From Rickettsia typhi (GTDB taxonomy: Bacteria; Pseudomonadota; Alphaproteobacteria; Rickettsiales; UBA1997): a stretch of DNA of 29,045 bases. A model generated the notes under the pieces. It saw nothing but the letters and a program-made list of their open reading frames with translations, ran no database searches and was not told where the DNA came from. The stretch covers positions 1 to 29,045 of the forward strand of contig CAMCFD010000008.1 of assembly GCA_945874115.1 (NCBI GenBank), written 5' to 3'. The position numbers were made by a program, and so were the translations under genes. Positions 1 to 8,562 of the stretch are shown piece by piece (the first letter of the stretch is position 1; each line of letters opens with the position of its first letter).

Positions 1-20
1 ATAAAACAAAAAATAAAAAT

Positions 21-692
21 ATGAATAATTTTATCGATCTAATAAAACTTGTTTCTTTTCCAATTCATAAAGAGGGTTATAAATTTATCCTTATTTTTTG
101 TCTTGCCACGATTATCATGCTTTTAATCAACGATTTTCTAGGCATAGTCGGAATTGTGTTAACACTTTGGTGCGTGTTTTTCTTCAGAGACCCAAATCGT
201 GTTTCTCCAGTTGATGAAAGTGCAATTGTTAGCCCCGCTGACGGTGTTGTGATGCGCGTTGAATATGGCGTTGAAGCGCCAGCTGAAACTGAGTGGAAAA
301 ACAAGAAAGTTAACAAAATCAGTGTGTTTTTAAACGTATTTAACGTTCACGTAAATCGCGTTCCGGTTTCTGGAAAAATCACGAAAGTGGTTTATAGTCC
401 CGGAAAATTTTTTAGCGCCAACCTAGACGAGGCAAGCGCTGAAAACGAAAAAAACGTTGCAGTTGTGCAAACTGAAAAAAATAACGAAATTGCTTTTGTG
501 CAAGTTGCAGGCTTGGTTGCGCGTAGAATTGTGTCTGACTTAAAAGAAGGACAAACCGTAAAAATTGGCGATCGCTACGGAATCATTCGCTTCGGAAGCC
601 GCGCCGATATTTATTTACCAGAAAATATCAAAATTAATGTTTTGGTTGGTCAAACCATGATTGGTGGCGAAACAATAATTGCGAAACAATAA
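21..692 (+). CDS. psd: Phosphatidylserine decarboxylase proenzyme (short, PSD-A type)
   Basis: Makes phosphatidylethanolamine from phosphatidylserine at the inner membrane. The 223-residue protein has the short form of the family. It begins with a hydrophobic segment (about residues 21-52) followed by FRDPNR (55-60), then SPADG (71-75) and FNVHVNRVP (107-115), which carry the conserved Asp74 and His110. The self-cleavage site is FGSRADIYLP (191-200); Ser193 is expected to become the pyruvoyl group, leaving a large beta and a small alpha chain. The ATG follows an A-rich tract with no Shine-Dalgarno sequence. In many alphaproteobacteria pssA follows psd; here pccB follows 49 nt downstream, so the serine-donating partner must be elsewhere. 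Family assignment is firm. Confidence 0.95.
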   Translation: MNNFIDLIKLVSFPIHKEGYKFILIFCLATIIMLLINDFLGIVGIVLTLWCVFFFRDPNRVSPVDESAIVSPADGVVMRVEYGVEAPAETEWKNKKVNKISVFLNVFNVHVNRVPVSGKITKVVYSPGKFFSANLDEASAENEKNVAVVQTEKNNEIAFVQVAGLVARRIVSDLKEGQTVKIGDRYGIIRFGSRADIYLPENIKINVLVGQTMIGGETIIAKQ

Positions 693-741
693 TTTGTAAA
701 TTTCCGACAATTTCGGCCTATAAAAACAAACAATAAAAAAT

Positions 742-2277
742 ATGCGATCAGCAAATATTGCAAAGTTAAATTCAAAACGTGAAGAAGCCAGAATGGGCGG
801 CGGTCAAAAGAAAATTGACATTCAACATTCGAAAGGCAAATTAACCGCACGCGAACGAATCGAGGTTTTGCTTGACCCCGATTCGTTCGAAGAATATGGA
901 CTTTATGTTGAACATCGTTGCAACGATTTTGGCATGGAAGACAAAAAACACCCCGGAGACGGCGTAATTATTGGCCAAGGCACAATTAACGGTCGCTTGG
1001 TTTTTGTTTATAGCCAAGACTTCACTGTGATGGGCGGCTCTTTGGGTGAAGCTCACGCGAAGAAAATCTGTCAAATTTTAGATAAAGCAATGCAAGTTGG
1101 CGCACCAGTTGTTGGCATCAACGATTCAGGCGGCGCGCGAATTCAAGAAGGCGTCGATTCACTTGGCGGTTATGGCGAAATTTTTCAACGCAACGTTGAC
1201 GCGAGCGGCGTTATTCCACAAATTTCACTAATTATGGGGCCCTGCGCTGGCGGAGCGGTTTACTCTCCTGCCCTGACCGACTTCACAATCATGGTCGAAA
1301 ATTCGTCTTATATGTTCGTGACCGGCCCCGAAGTTGTAAAAACCGTTACTCACGAAACTGTCAGCCAAGAAGATTTAGGCGGCGCGTCTGTTCACGCCTT
1401 CAAAAGCGGAGTTGCGCATCTCTCTTTCTCAAACGACATCGAGGCTTTGCTTCAAACTCGTCGCTTGATTAACTTTTTACCTTTGTCAAACAAAACGCAG
1501 TTGCCGACAATTCCAAGCGACGACAATGCTGACAGGGTTGATGTTGCGCTTAACACTTTGATTCCTGAAAATCCGAATCAACCTTATGACATGAAGGAAT
1601 TGGTCGAGAAAATTTTGGACGAACATGACTTTTTCGAGATTCAAAAAAATTATGCCACCAATATTATCATTGGTTATGGCCGCTTGCAAGGTGAAACAGT
1701 TGGAATTATCGCCAACCAACCGATGAATTTAGCGGGCTGCCTTGATATTAAAGCCAGCGAAAAAGCTGCGCGCTTCATCAGATTTTGTGATGCGTTTAAT
1801 ATTCCAATCATCACTTTCGTTGATGTTCCCGGATTTTTACCCGGCACCGACCAAGAGCATAGCGGCATCATCAAGCATGGCGCAAAATTACTTTATGCTT
1901 ACGCTGAAGCGACAGTTCCAAAAATTACGGTAATCACGCGCAAAGCTTACGGCGGCGCATATATTGTGATGAACTCGAAACATTTGAAGGGCGACGTAAA
2001 TTATGCTTGGGCCAACGCCGAAATTGCCGTTATGGGCCCTGAAGGTGCGGTTGAAATCATTTTCAGAGAAGACGCAAAAAACCCCGAAACTAAAAGCAAA
2101 AGAGTTGAAGAATATCGCGAAAAATTCGCCTCACCTTTCGTGGCAGCGTCTCGCGGCTTCGTTGATGAAGTTATCAGACCGCAAAATACGCGCAAAAGAA
2201 TTTGTAAATCTTTGCAGATTTTGAAGAATAAAAAAGTTATAAAACCGTGGAAAAAGCACGATAATTTGCCTTTGTAG
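742..2277 (+). CDS. pccB: Propionyl-CoA carboxylase beta (carboxyltransferase) subunit
   Basis: Carboxyltransferase subunit that moves CO2 from biotin on the alpha subunit to propionyl-CoA, giving methylmalonyl-CoA. The length of 511 residues is normal for PccB. The N-terminal crotonase-like half shows NDSGGARIQEG (127-137) and GPCAGGAVYSPAL (about 166-178), the acyl-CoA oxyanion-hole regions. The C-terminal half shows PGFLPGTDQEHSGIIKHGA (about 362-380) and KAYGGAYIVM (about 400-409), the biotin-side elements. The gene for the biotin-carrying alpha subunit (pccA) is not in the window. The related acetyl-CoA carboxylase beta chain (AccD) is shorter and has a zinc finger that is absent here; a methylmalonyl- or other short-chain acyl-CoA carboxylase cannot be fully excluded. 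A stem-loop follows the stop. Confidence 0.95.
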   Translation: MRSANIAKLNSKREEARMGGGQKKIDIQHSKGKLTARERIEVLLDPDSFEEYGLYVEHRCNDFGMEDKKHPGDGVIIGQGTINGRLVFVYSQDFTVMGGSLGEAHAKKICQILDKAMQVGAPVVGINDSGGARIQEGVDSLGGYGEIFQRNVDASGVIPQISLIMGPCAGGAVYSPALTDFTIMVENSSYMFVTGPEVVKTVTHETVSQEDLGGASVHAFKSGVAHLSFSNDIEALLQTRRLINFLPLSNKTQLPTIPSDDNADRVDVALNTLIPENPNQPYDMKELVEKILDEHDFFEIQKNYATNIIIGYGRLQGETVGIIANQPMNLAGCLDIKASEKAARFIRFCDAFNIPIITFVDVPGFLPGTDQEHSGIIKHGAKLLYAYAEATVPKITVITRKAYGGAYIVMNSKHLKGDVNYAWANAEIAVMGPEGAVEIIFREDAKNPETKSKRVEEYREKFASPFVAASRGFVDEVIRPQNTRKRICKSLQILKNKKVIKPWKKHDNLPL

Positions 2278-2285
2278 AATTTTGA

Positions 2286-2320
2286 ATTAGCCTATTTGGA
2301 GCGAATCTAAATGGGCTAAT
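2286..2320 (+). terminator. Stem-loop between pccB and purM
   Basis: Arms 2286-2300 and 2306-2320 form a 15-bp stem with two G-U type pairs around a 5-nt GCGAA loop, 9 nt after the pccB stop. The + strand has only A-rich sequence after it and no T tract, so it is a weak candidate for intrinsic termination. An mRNA-stabilising or processing hairpin that uncouples purM from pccB is equally possible. Confidence 0.5.
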
Positions 2321-2343
2321 AAAATTTATAAATAATCTAAAAA

Positions 2344-3336
2344 ATGTCTCTAACATACAAACAATCGGGTGTTGATATCGACGCCGGAAATGAATTAGTA
2401 AATCGCATAAAGCCTTTCGCAAAAGCGACCGCGCGCATTGGCGCAAATTCTGATTTGGGCGGATTTGGCGCATTGTTTGATTTAAAAAAATGCAATTTTA
2501 AAGATCCGGTTTTGGTTTCTTCAACTGACGGCGTTGGCACGAAATTAAAGGTCGCAATCGACACAAACAAACACGACACAATCGGAATTGACTTAGTCGC
2601 GATGTCGGTCAATGACCTTGTCGTTCAAGGCGCCGAGCCACTTTTCTTTCTCGATTATTTCGCTTGCTCAAAACTTGATGTCGAAGTCGCAACTGACGTT
2701 GTCAAAGGAATCGCTGATGGCTGTAAGCTTGCGGGCTGTGCATTAATTGGTGGCGAAACTGCTGAAATGCCGCAAATGTATAAAACTGGAGATTATGATT
2801 TAGCCGGATTTGCCGTTGGCGCCGTTGAGCGCGATCAAATTTTGCCACGCGAAACAAAAGCGGGCGATGTTTTAATCGGCTTAAAATCAAGCGGCCTGCA
2901 CTCAAACGGCTTCTCACTTGCAAGGTTTATTTTAGAAAAAAATAACGTAAAATTCAGCGACAAATTTAACGCAACAAAAACTGTTGGCGACGCATTGCTT
3001 GCACCGACAAAAATTTATGTTAAATCTTGCTTAAAAGCCGTAAAAACCGGCAAAGTCAAGGCTTTATCACACATCACCGGCGGCGGATTAACCGAAAATC
3101 TTCCGCGCGTTTTAAGCAAAAATACTACGCCAAAAATCGATTATAATTCTTGGAAAATGCCTGAAATTTTTGAATATCTACAAAAACTTGGCAATGTTTC
3201 TGAAGAAGAAATGCACCGAACTTTCAATTGCGGGATTGGAATGGTTTTGGTTGTCGATAAAAATGACGTCGCAGAAATAATTTCGATTTTGACACAAGAA
3301 AATGAAGAAGCGGTAAAAATCGGCGAACTTATTTAA
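2344..3336 (+). CDS. purM: Phosphoribosylformylglycinamidine cyclo-ligase (AIR synthetase)
   Basis: Fifth step of purine synthesis: ATP-dependent closure of FGAM to aminoimidazole ribonucleotide. The protein has 330 residues, slightly short for the family (about 345). Visible motifs are the N-terminal YKQSGVDIDAGNELV, the ATP/substrate loop SSTDGVGTKLK (about 59-69), DLVVQGAEPLFFLDYFA (91-107), GGETAEMP (136-143), GLHSNGFSLAR, HITGGGLTENLPRVL and the C-terminal FNCGIGMV. The start follows a run of A residues with no Shine-Dalgarno. purN, often the next gene in other bacteria, is not adjacent; a small unknown gene follows instead. Confidence 0.97.
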   Translation: MSLTYKQSGVDIDAGNELVNRIKPFAKATARIGANSDLGGFGALFDLKKCNFKDPVLVSSTDGVGTKLKVAIDTNKHDTIGIDLVAMSVNDLVVQGAEPLFFLDYFACSKLDVEVATDVVKGIADGCKLAGCALIGGETAEMPQMYKTGDYDLAGFAVGAVERDQILPRETKAGDVLIGLKSSGLHSNGFSLARFILEKNNVKFSDKFNATKTVGDALLAPTKIYVKSCLKAVKTGKVKALSHITGGGLTENLPRVLSKNTTPKIDYNSWKMPEIFEYLQKLGNVSEEEMHRTFNCGIGMVLVVDKNDVAEIISILTQENEEAVKIGELI

Positions 3337-3463
3337 ATCAACAATCGCGCGTTATAAATTTTTTAAAAATTGCGCAAAGATTCAAATAATTAAAAAAATA
3401 ATTTGCTTTTTTAATTCCATTGTTTTTATACTTAAATTAGAAATTAATTTAATATCTCAAAAT

Positions 3464-3823
3464 ATGCAAAACCAAAATAACGAAAAAACTTTAGCTAATT
3501 TATTTGAAGAAGTTTTGATGAAAAGCTTGAATTTGTCAAAAGAACAAGCGCAAAAATATATGGCAGAAATTGAAGAAAAAGCAACAGATCTTGTCAATCT
3601 TGACGATCCTGAAATTAATCGTAGATTAGAAGTGTTTGGCGACCTTACGCAAGAAGAAATCAGCGAAGACATCGGTAGTTTTTTGCAAGAACTTAAAGCC
3701 AACAGCCACAGCGAAGAAGAGCAAGTGAGATTAACAAATGAGATCTTTAACCAATTTGGTTTTTCTCTTGAAAAAGGCCGCAATAATAACTTTGAATTAA
3801 AGTTAGTCGAGCCTCAATTATAA
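3464..3823 (+). CDS. Small acidic helical protein, unknown function
   Basis: The 119-residue product is not recognised. It is acidic and predicted helical: residues 5-45 are Glu/Lys/Leu-rich, residues 60-85 contain FGDLTQEEISEDIGSFLQEL, and there is no signal peptide, transmembrane segment or cysteine. The 127-nt gap after purM is very AT-rich and could hold its own promoter, though none stands out. It converges with the SH3b gene on the other strand, with 40 nt between the stops. Reality as a gene is supported by normal codon use, an A-rich leader like its neighbours and sensible amino-acid composition. The opposite-strand frame covering it (3457-3783) is Ser/Leu-rich and looks like a shadow. 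Confidence 0.7.
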   Translation: MQNQNNEKTLANLFEEVLMKSLNLSKEQAQKYMAEIEEKATDLVNLDDPEINRRLEVFGDLTQEEISEDIGSFLQELKANSHSEEEQVRLTNEIFNQFGFSLEKGRNNNFELKLVEPQL

Positions 3824-3828
3824 TTTTG

Positions 3829-3865
3829 AAATTGGCGGCGTTTTTCTTGTTTTTCAAGCCAATTT
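3829..3865. terminator. Possible bidirectional terminator between convergent genes
   Basis: An 8-bp stem (3829-3836 with 3858-3865) closes a T-rich 21-nt loop that itself contains a small CTTG/CAAG hairpin. It sits exactly between the convergent stops of the 119-residue gene and the SH3b gene. The stem is short and the right side lacks a clear T tract, so the call is tentative. Confidence 0.35.
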
Positions 3866-4367
3866 ATTCACTTCCAAAAACAAGGTTTTTTCTGACCCAG
3901 CCTTTTCTATCGGCAACTTTTATCATACACCAATCATCTTGACAATTAAGATAATCTCCGACCACGTGATTTTTTAGGCGATATAAAACGCGCGATTTTT
4001 CGTTGCGCTTTGAATACATATTGATTGAGGCTTGCGTGGTTTGCACCATCAATGTGCGTTTTTTTGTCAACAAACTTTGACTCACCCAGCCGCTTTGACC
4101 TTCATAATCTTCGATTTCGTTCCAGTTGTCATATTCGCTGACAACGCGAACCGGCACGCCGCGCGCCTTGAAGATAAATTTTATCGGATATTGCTGACCC
4201 GGACCAGCACGAACGTTGGTTTCAGAAGCTCGAAGCGACGCAAAATAATTTTTCTCCTCAATTTGTCTTGCGGCAAAAGAATTAGCTGATAAAAACAACG
4301 AAAAAAGCAACACTAAAGAAAGTTTTTGCAACAATATTTTGAGAATTTTAACTAGACTAAATTTCAT
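3864..4367 (-). CDS. Exported protein with two bacterial SH3 (SH3b) domains
   Basis: Exported protein, probably binding cell wall or envelope components; no enzymatic motif is visible. From the preferred ATG at 4367 it has 167 residues. A basic N-terminus (MKFSLVKILKILLQK) leads into a hydrophobic core and a signal-peptidase site after SANSFA (residue 32). Then come two SH3b repeats: one with NVRAGPGQQYPI and GWVSQSLL, the other with NMYSKRNEKSRVLYRL and GWVRKNLVFG. The frame can be extended to 4400, but that adds 11 residues before a good signal peptide and a longer overlap with glmU. The preferred start overlaps the last codons of glmU by 11 nt, so the two genes are probably cotranscribed and translationally coupled. 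The family is common in alphaproteobacteria. Confidence 0.85.
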   Translation of the reverse strand: MKFSLVKILKILLQKLSLVLLFSLFLSANSFAARQIEEKNYFASLRASETNVRAGPGQQYPIKFIFKARGVPVRVVSEYDNWNEIEDYEGQSGWVSQSLLTKKRTLMVQTTQASINMYSKRNEKSRVLYRLKNHVVGDYLNCQDDWCMIKVADRKGWVRKNLVFGSE

Positions 4368-5709
4368 TTTTACTTTTTGTGTTACGATATTTTTTAGCAC
4401 CGTTTTTTATCATTATTTGGTTTGATCTTGCGACCGCCAAGTCATCAATCTCAACGTTTTTGGTGATTATGCTTCCTGCGGCGATTAATGCGCCGTCGCC
4501 AATTTTAACTGGAGCAATCAACGCGCTGTTCGAGCCAATAAAAACATCAGCACCAATTTCGGTTTTATATTTTTTAAATCCGTCATAATTGCAAGTGATT
4601 ACGCCCGCACCAATATTGGTGTCAGAACCAACTTCGCTGTCTCCGATATAAGCCAAATGATTGGCTTTTGCGCCATCTTTTAGCGTAGAATTTTTTATTT
4701 CGACGAAATTTCCGACGCGCACATTCTCGCCAATTTGTGAATTTGGCCTGATTCGCGCGAAAGGCCCAACAACAGCGCCAGACATAATTTGAGCGCCTTC
4801 AATGTGAGAAAAAGATTTTATTTCAACGCCGCTTGAAATTTCTACATCAACACCAAAAACAACATTTTGGTGAATCACAACATCGCTTTCAATTTTCGTG
4901 TCGTAAGAAAAATAAATCGTCGCCGGATCAAGCAAAGAAACACCGCCTTCCATGAATTTTTTGCGCAGTTGGTTTTGCTTAATTCCTTCAAGAATCGCTA
5001 ATTCAAAACGCGAATTTACACCTAAAACTTCCTCTTCATAAGTTGCGCAAAAGCCACATTCTAGGCCATTTTCACGCGCAATTGCGACGATGTCAGTTAA
5101 ATAAAATTCTTGCGGCGCATTGTTATTTTTTACTTGCGCCAAAAGATTAGCAATGTGATTTCCGTCAACTGCGACAACGCCAGAATTGCATAACGTAATT
5201 TCTTTTTCATCATCGGTCGCATCTTTAAACTCAACAATTTTCTCGAAATTTCCTTCTTCATCAATCACTAATCGACCATATTGATTGTCGAAGTGAGATT
5301 CAAAACCAAGAACACAAACCGCCTTGCCCGCGTCAATTTCTTCAAGCATCAAACCCAGCGTTTCTTCTTCAATCAAGGGCGTGTCGCCATAAAGAATCAG
5401 AATTTTCTCGGCTTTTTGTGTCAACGCTTCAAATCCGACTTTCGCAGCGTGCGCCGTGCCTTTTCGCTCGGTTTGCAACGCAAAAATAATTTTGGCGTCG
5501 CTATGTTCGCTTAAAATCATGTCTTGATAATCCAAAACATCTTGCGAAACAACGACCGCAATTTCTTTGGGATTCAGCTTTTTCGCCTCGTCAAGAACCA
5601 AATTCAACATTTCTCTGCCCGCAATTTTGTGCATAACTTTAGGCAAATCAGATTTCATTCTTGTGCCCTTTCCCGCCGCTAAAATTATAATTGAAATATC
5701 TTGTGTCAT
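4357..5709 (-). CDS. glmU: Bifunctional UDP-GlcNAc pyrophosphorylase / GlcN-1-P acetyltransferase
   Basis: Acetylates glucosamine-1-phosphate and then uridylates it to UDP-GlcNAc, the precursor for peptidoglycan and lipid A. The protein has 450 residues. The N-terminal uridylyltransferase domain has LAAGKGTRM (10-18), the UTP-binding LQTERKGTAHA, metal-binding Asp109 in LYGDT, and VNSR (231-234). The C-terminal half is a left-handed beta-helix of hexapeptide repeats with catalytic His351 in NHLAYIGD (350-357), NIGAGVITCNYDG and the acetyl-CoA region IGSNSALIAPVKIGDGALI. All expected residues are present. The ATG lies behind AATAAATAA without a Shine-Dalgarno. It heads an operon with the SH3b gene. 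Confidence 0.97.
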   Translation of the reverse strand: MTQDISIIILAAGKGTRMKSDLPKVMHKIAGREMLNLVLDEAKKLNPKEIAVVVSQDVLDYQDMILSEHSDAKIIFALQTERKGTAHAAKVGFEALTQKAEKILILYGDTPLIEEETLGLMLEEIDAGKAVCVLGFESHFDNQYGRLVIDEEGNFEKIVEFKDATDDEKEITLCNSGVVAVDGNHIANLLAQVKNNNAPQEFYLTDIVAIARENGLECGFCATYEEEVLGVNSRFELAILEGIKQNQLRKKFMEGGVSLLDPATIYFSYDTKIESDVVIHQNVVFGVDVEISSGVEIKSFSHIEGAQIMSGAVVGPFARIRPNSQIGENVRVGNFVEIKNSTLKDGAKANHLAYIGDSEVGSDTNIGAGVITCNYDGFKKYKTEIGADVFIGSNSALIAPVKIGDGALIAAGSIITKNVEIDDLAVARSNQIMIKNGAKKYRNTKSKNEI

Positions 5710-5743
5710 TTATTTATTAATGTTACTTGTTAAAGTTAGTTAT

Positions 5744-7276
5744 TTAAACGTCAGCTTCTACAATAGGATCTCCCCCTATTGATAACCCCTCTACTTTTGG
5801 TTTTAGCGCCGAACTATTTCTTCTTCCATCGCCCTTTTTAGGAGATGGCGATGGCTCCTCATCTAAAGGGGGCGGCGGTAATTTAAGCATAAGACGACGA
5901 CCATTAGAAGCGCCTCCTACACCATTCGCCGCAGGCAGCCTTGACGCCGCCGCAGGTGGTTTACGCAAACCCCACGTACCAACCTCAGCATATTCTCCAT
6001 CTGGTGACGCGCCTTCTTGAGACGTAGTTAACGAAGATCCAGACCGCACAACTGATGACGCCATTGACGCAGCCGGTCTTGGCGCAGCAACTGGCGCCGC
6101 TTTCTGCGACCCATTTCCATCAGCTACCCGAGAAGAGCCACCGGCGAGATAACTTGCACCAGCCGCAGCAAAAACCAGCGGCAAAGGTTGCATTGGCCTC
6201 GCAGATATCACAGAATTGCCAGCAACACTAACTCCATTTGAAAAGCCAGCAAAACTTGTGTATTGAGGCCATCTAGCAACAATTTCCTCGTGAGAAGATG
6301 CAGTCGACGAAGAACGATCTGCATCATTGGCGTCAAATTCACTAAGCACGCTGTTCATAGACTGATTATCAGACTCTGGATCTTTTTTTCTTGTCACGAC
6401 TAAATCATCTTGCGGCGAAACAGATTTTCCCCTAGCAATTCTGACAGAAGAACTAAGTGATCCAACGCGACGTTGACTAGGAACGCCATTAATTATCGCA
6501 CGCTCTTCTTCAGGATTAAATCCAGTCAAGATTCGCGACTTAGGCTGATATAAGCCCCTAGATTCAACATCTAGCTGGCCATAAGTTATCGCTTCCTCTT
6601 GTCTACGAGTAAATCCGGTCACAATCTGCGGCCTACTAGCCGCTTTAGCACCACGAGCTAAAACTGGCGCATCTTCAGCACTACTTTCTGCAACTTTTTG
6701 CGCCTTATAACGACTTAACAACTTCGCAAATTCCTCTTTTTCAGCCGCATTTCCGTTAAAAACTTTCTTCCCGCCAGTCTCTTTAATTTTAGTGCGCAAA
6801 AACTTAAGCCTTTCAGTCTCATCCCTCGTTAACTCAACCCTCAAAGCGGGGGACCGAACCGAAGCCGCGCGAGCTGGCGCCGACGAAGAAGAAGTTGAGC
6901 GCCCAGAATCGCTATCTCTAGGTAGTCGAGGCGGAGGATTTTGAGGCGGATATTTTCTCATAACGCCACCTACAATACTTCTAGAATTCAATTGCGCAGC
7001 AAACTCTCTTCCATTCAAAAAATTCACAACCGCCTCGGCGTTTTCAACAGATTCGCTAAGTCCTATAATAAATTGCGACAAATTACATTCTTTTTCATCT
7101 AAGATAACCGTGGCCGCAAAACGCTCTTGATGATTTTTAAAAACACCGCGCTTTCCATCTTTCGCCAATTCAGTTCGCAAAAATTCCATATGCTCAGGTT
7201 TAGGATCTCTACAAGCAAGCATAAGCTTATTATACCAAGACTCAATTTCAACTTCTCTCGTTCCACGAACCGGCAT
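5744..7276 (-). CDS. Large low-complexity protein with internal repeats, unknown function
   Basis: 510 residues, family not recognised. Two short folded-looking regions are embedded in long Ser/Ala/Pro/Gly-rich disorder. A helical module occurs twice: residues 30-54 and 157-184 share the pattern FLRT-x6-G-x2-VF...E-x-FA. A second element occurs twice, at 218-233 and 249-264, with the pattern I-x-TGF-x4-E-x-AI-x2-G. Pro-rich stretches lie at 110-119 and 464-479, including LPPPPLDEEPSPSP. No signal peptide or transmembrane segment is seen. The gene looks richer in G+C than its neighbours, with many GCC, GCG and GGC codons. It stands alone between glmU and ilvC, both on the same strand. A host-interaction or surface scaffold role is possible but unsupported. 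Confidence 0.75.
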   Translation of the reverse strand: MPVRGTREVEIESWYNKLMLACRDPKPEHMEFLRTELAKDGKRGVFKNHQERFAATVILDEKECNLSQFIIGLSESVENAEAVVNFLNGREFAAQLNSRSIVGGVMRKYPPQNPPPRLPRDSDSGRSTSSSSAPARAASVRSPALRVELTRDETERLKFLRTKIKETGGKKVFNGNAAEKEEFAKLLSRYKAQKVAESSAEDAPVLARGAKAASRPQIVTGFTRRQEEAITYGQLDVESRGLYQPKSRILTGFNPEEERAIINGVPSQRRVGSLSSSVRIARGKSVSPQDDLVVTRKKDPESDNQSMNSVLSEFDANDADRSSSTASSHEEIVARWPQYTSFAGFSNGVSVAGNSVISARPMQPLPLVFAAAGASYLAGGSSRVADGNGSQKAAPVAAPRPAASMASSVVRSGSSLTTSQEGASPDGEYAEVGTWGLRKPPAAASRLPAANGVGGASNGRRLMLKLPPPPLDEEPSPSPKKGDGRRNSSALKPKVEGLSIGGDPIVEADV

Positions 7277-7393
7277 AATTGGAGTAATTAATTAATATAG
7301 TTGAATAAGTTTAAGTAAAACAATTAAAATCTTAAAAATCAAACAATATTTAAAAAAAATTCAAACCAGAATTTTCGCGCTTCAATAAACACG

Positions 7394-7438
7394 AAAAAAA
7401 CAAAAAGGGAAGATAGCAAAAAGCCACCTTCCCTTTTT
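7394..7438 (-). terminator. Rho-independent terminator of ilvC
   Basis: A perfect 11-bp stem (7402-7412 with 7428-7438, 15-nt loop) follows the ilvC stop on the minus strand. It is followed by a T-rich run on that strand (five T, one G, seven T), which is the usual intrinsic terminator form. It insulates ilvC from the 510-residue gene downstream. Confidence 0.85.
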
Positions 7439-7462
7439 AAAATCTTAGAATTGTAATCAAAA

Positions 7463-8482
7463 TTAATTAGCTTTTTTATCAACTAATTTATTTTTTGCAA
7501 TCCATGGCATCATGGTGCGAAGCTTTTCGCCCGTAGCCTCAATTGGATGATTGCGACCTTTTTGACGAAGTGCATCAAAATTCTTTTTGCCCGTTTTATT
7601 TTCTTCCATAAATTCGCGAACAAATTGACCAGATTGAATTTCGCTCAAGATTTTTTTCATCTCAGCCTTAGTTTCAGCCGTGATAATTCTAGGGCCGCGA
7701 GTCACATCGCCATATTCTGCCGTGTTTGAAATTGAATAGCGCATATTGGCAATTCCACCTTCATAAAGCAAATCAACGATAAGTTTCAATTCGTGCAAAC
7801 ACTCGAAATAAGCCATTTCTGGAGCATATCCAGCTTCGGTCAAAGTTTCAAAACCGGCTTGAATCAACGCTGTCGCGCCGCCACACAAAACTGCTTGCTC
7901 GCCGAATAAATCAGTTTCGCATTCTTCTTTGAAAGTGGTTTCGATAATTCCTGATTTTCCGCCGCCAACACCAGACGCGTAAGAAAGCGCAAGTTTAAGC
8001 GCATTTCCCGATTTATCTTGCGCAACCGCAACTAAACACGGAACACCACCTTGCTTTTTAAACTCACCGCGAACTGTGTGTCCGGGGCCTTTTGGGGCAA
8101 CCATAAACACGTCTAAATCGGCGCGTGGTTTAATCAAGCCAAAATGAATATTCAAACCGTGAGCAAAAGCCAAAGACGCGCCTTGCTGCATGTTATCTTT
8201 CAAATCATTTTCATAAAGTTCTTGTTGAAGCTCATCCGGAACCAAAACCATCACAACATCAGACCATTTCGCGGCTTCTTTATTCGACAAAACTTCGAAA
8301 CCAGCATCTTTAGCTTTTTGAGCCGAAACAGAACCCTCACGAAGCGCGATTTTAACATTCACAACTCCACTGTCACGCAAGTTTTGCGCGTGTGCGTGAG
8401 CTTGACTTCCATAACCAATAATGGCAACTTTTTTTGATTTAATCAAGTTGATATCAGCATCTTTATCGTAATATACTTTCAT
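7463..8482 (-). CDS. ilvC: Ketol-acid reductoisomerase, class I
   Basis: Converts acetolactate or acetohydroxybutyrate to the dihydroxy acids of valine, leucine and isoleucine synthesis, using NADPH and Mg2+. From the ATG at 8482 the protein is 339 residues, the normal class I length, and starts with the family-typical MKVYYDKDADINLIK. A TTG start at 8494 would add only four residues and is rejected. The Rossmann motif is GYGSQAHAHA (23-32), with LREGS shortly after as the NADP phosphate-binding loop. Catalytic motifs are AHGLNIHFG, APKGPGHTVRGEF, the metal-binding ETDLFGEQAVLCGG and the substrate-side FECLHELKLIVDL. ilvB, ilvH and ilvD are not in the window. It is probably monocistronic. Confidence 0.97.
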   Translation of the reverse strand: MKVYYDKDADINLIKSKKVAIIGYGSQAHAHAQNLRDSGVVNVKIALREGSVSAQKAKDAGFEVLSNKEAAKWSDVVMVLVPDELQQELYENDLKDNMQQGASLAFAHGLNIHFGLIKPRADLDVFMVAPKGPGHTVRGEFKKQGGVPCLVAVAQDKSGNALKLALSYASGVGGGKSGIIETTFKEECETDLFGEQAVLCGGATALIQAGFETLTEAGYAPEMAYFECLHELKLIVDLLYEGGIANMRYSISNTAEYGDVTRGPRIITAETKAEMKKILSEIQSGQFVREFMEENKTGKKNFDALRQKGRNHPIEATGEKLRTMMPWIAKNKLVDKKAN

Positions 8483-8497
8483 TTTGTTATACAATTA

Positions 8498-8526
8498 TTA
8501 ATAAAGTTAAAAATTTTGTTTGACAA
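8498..8526 (-). promoter_or_regulatory. Candidate ilvC promoter
   Basis: On the minus strand TTGTCA (8526-8521) is separated by 17 nt from TATTAA (8503-8498), giving a start site about 8-10 nt before the ilvC ATG. The match to the -35 is good and to the -10 moderate. No Shine-Dalgarno is present in the short leader. Confidence 0.45.
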
Positions 8527-8562
8527 AAATATTCACTTACGTCAATATTCCAATTTATAAGA

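Noticed and set aside
4368..4400. Longer start for the SH3b protein
   Set aside because: It places 11 extra residues before an otherwise ideal signal peptide and increases the overlap with glmU.
5744..7276. RickA-like actin nucleator (WH2 plus polyproline)
   Set aside because: There is a Pro-rich stretch, but no WH2 or acidic VCA motif is visible; RRLMLKLPPPP is not a WH2 match.
8483..8494. TTG start four codons upstream in ilvC
   Set aside because: The ATG at 8482 begins with the family-typical MKVYYDKDAD and gives the standard length.
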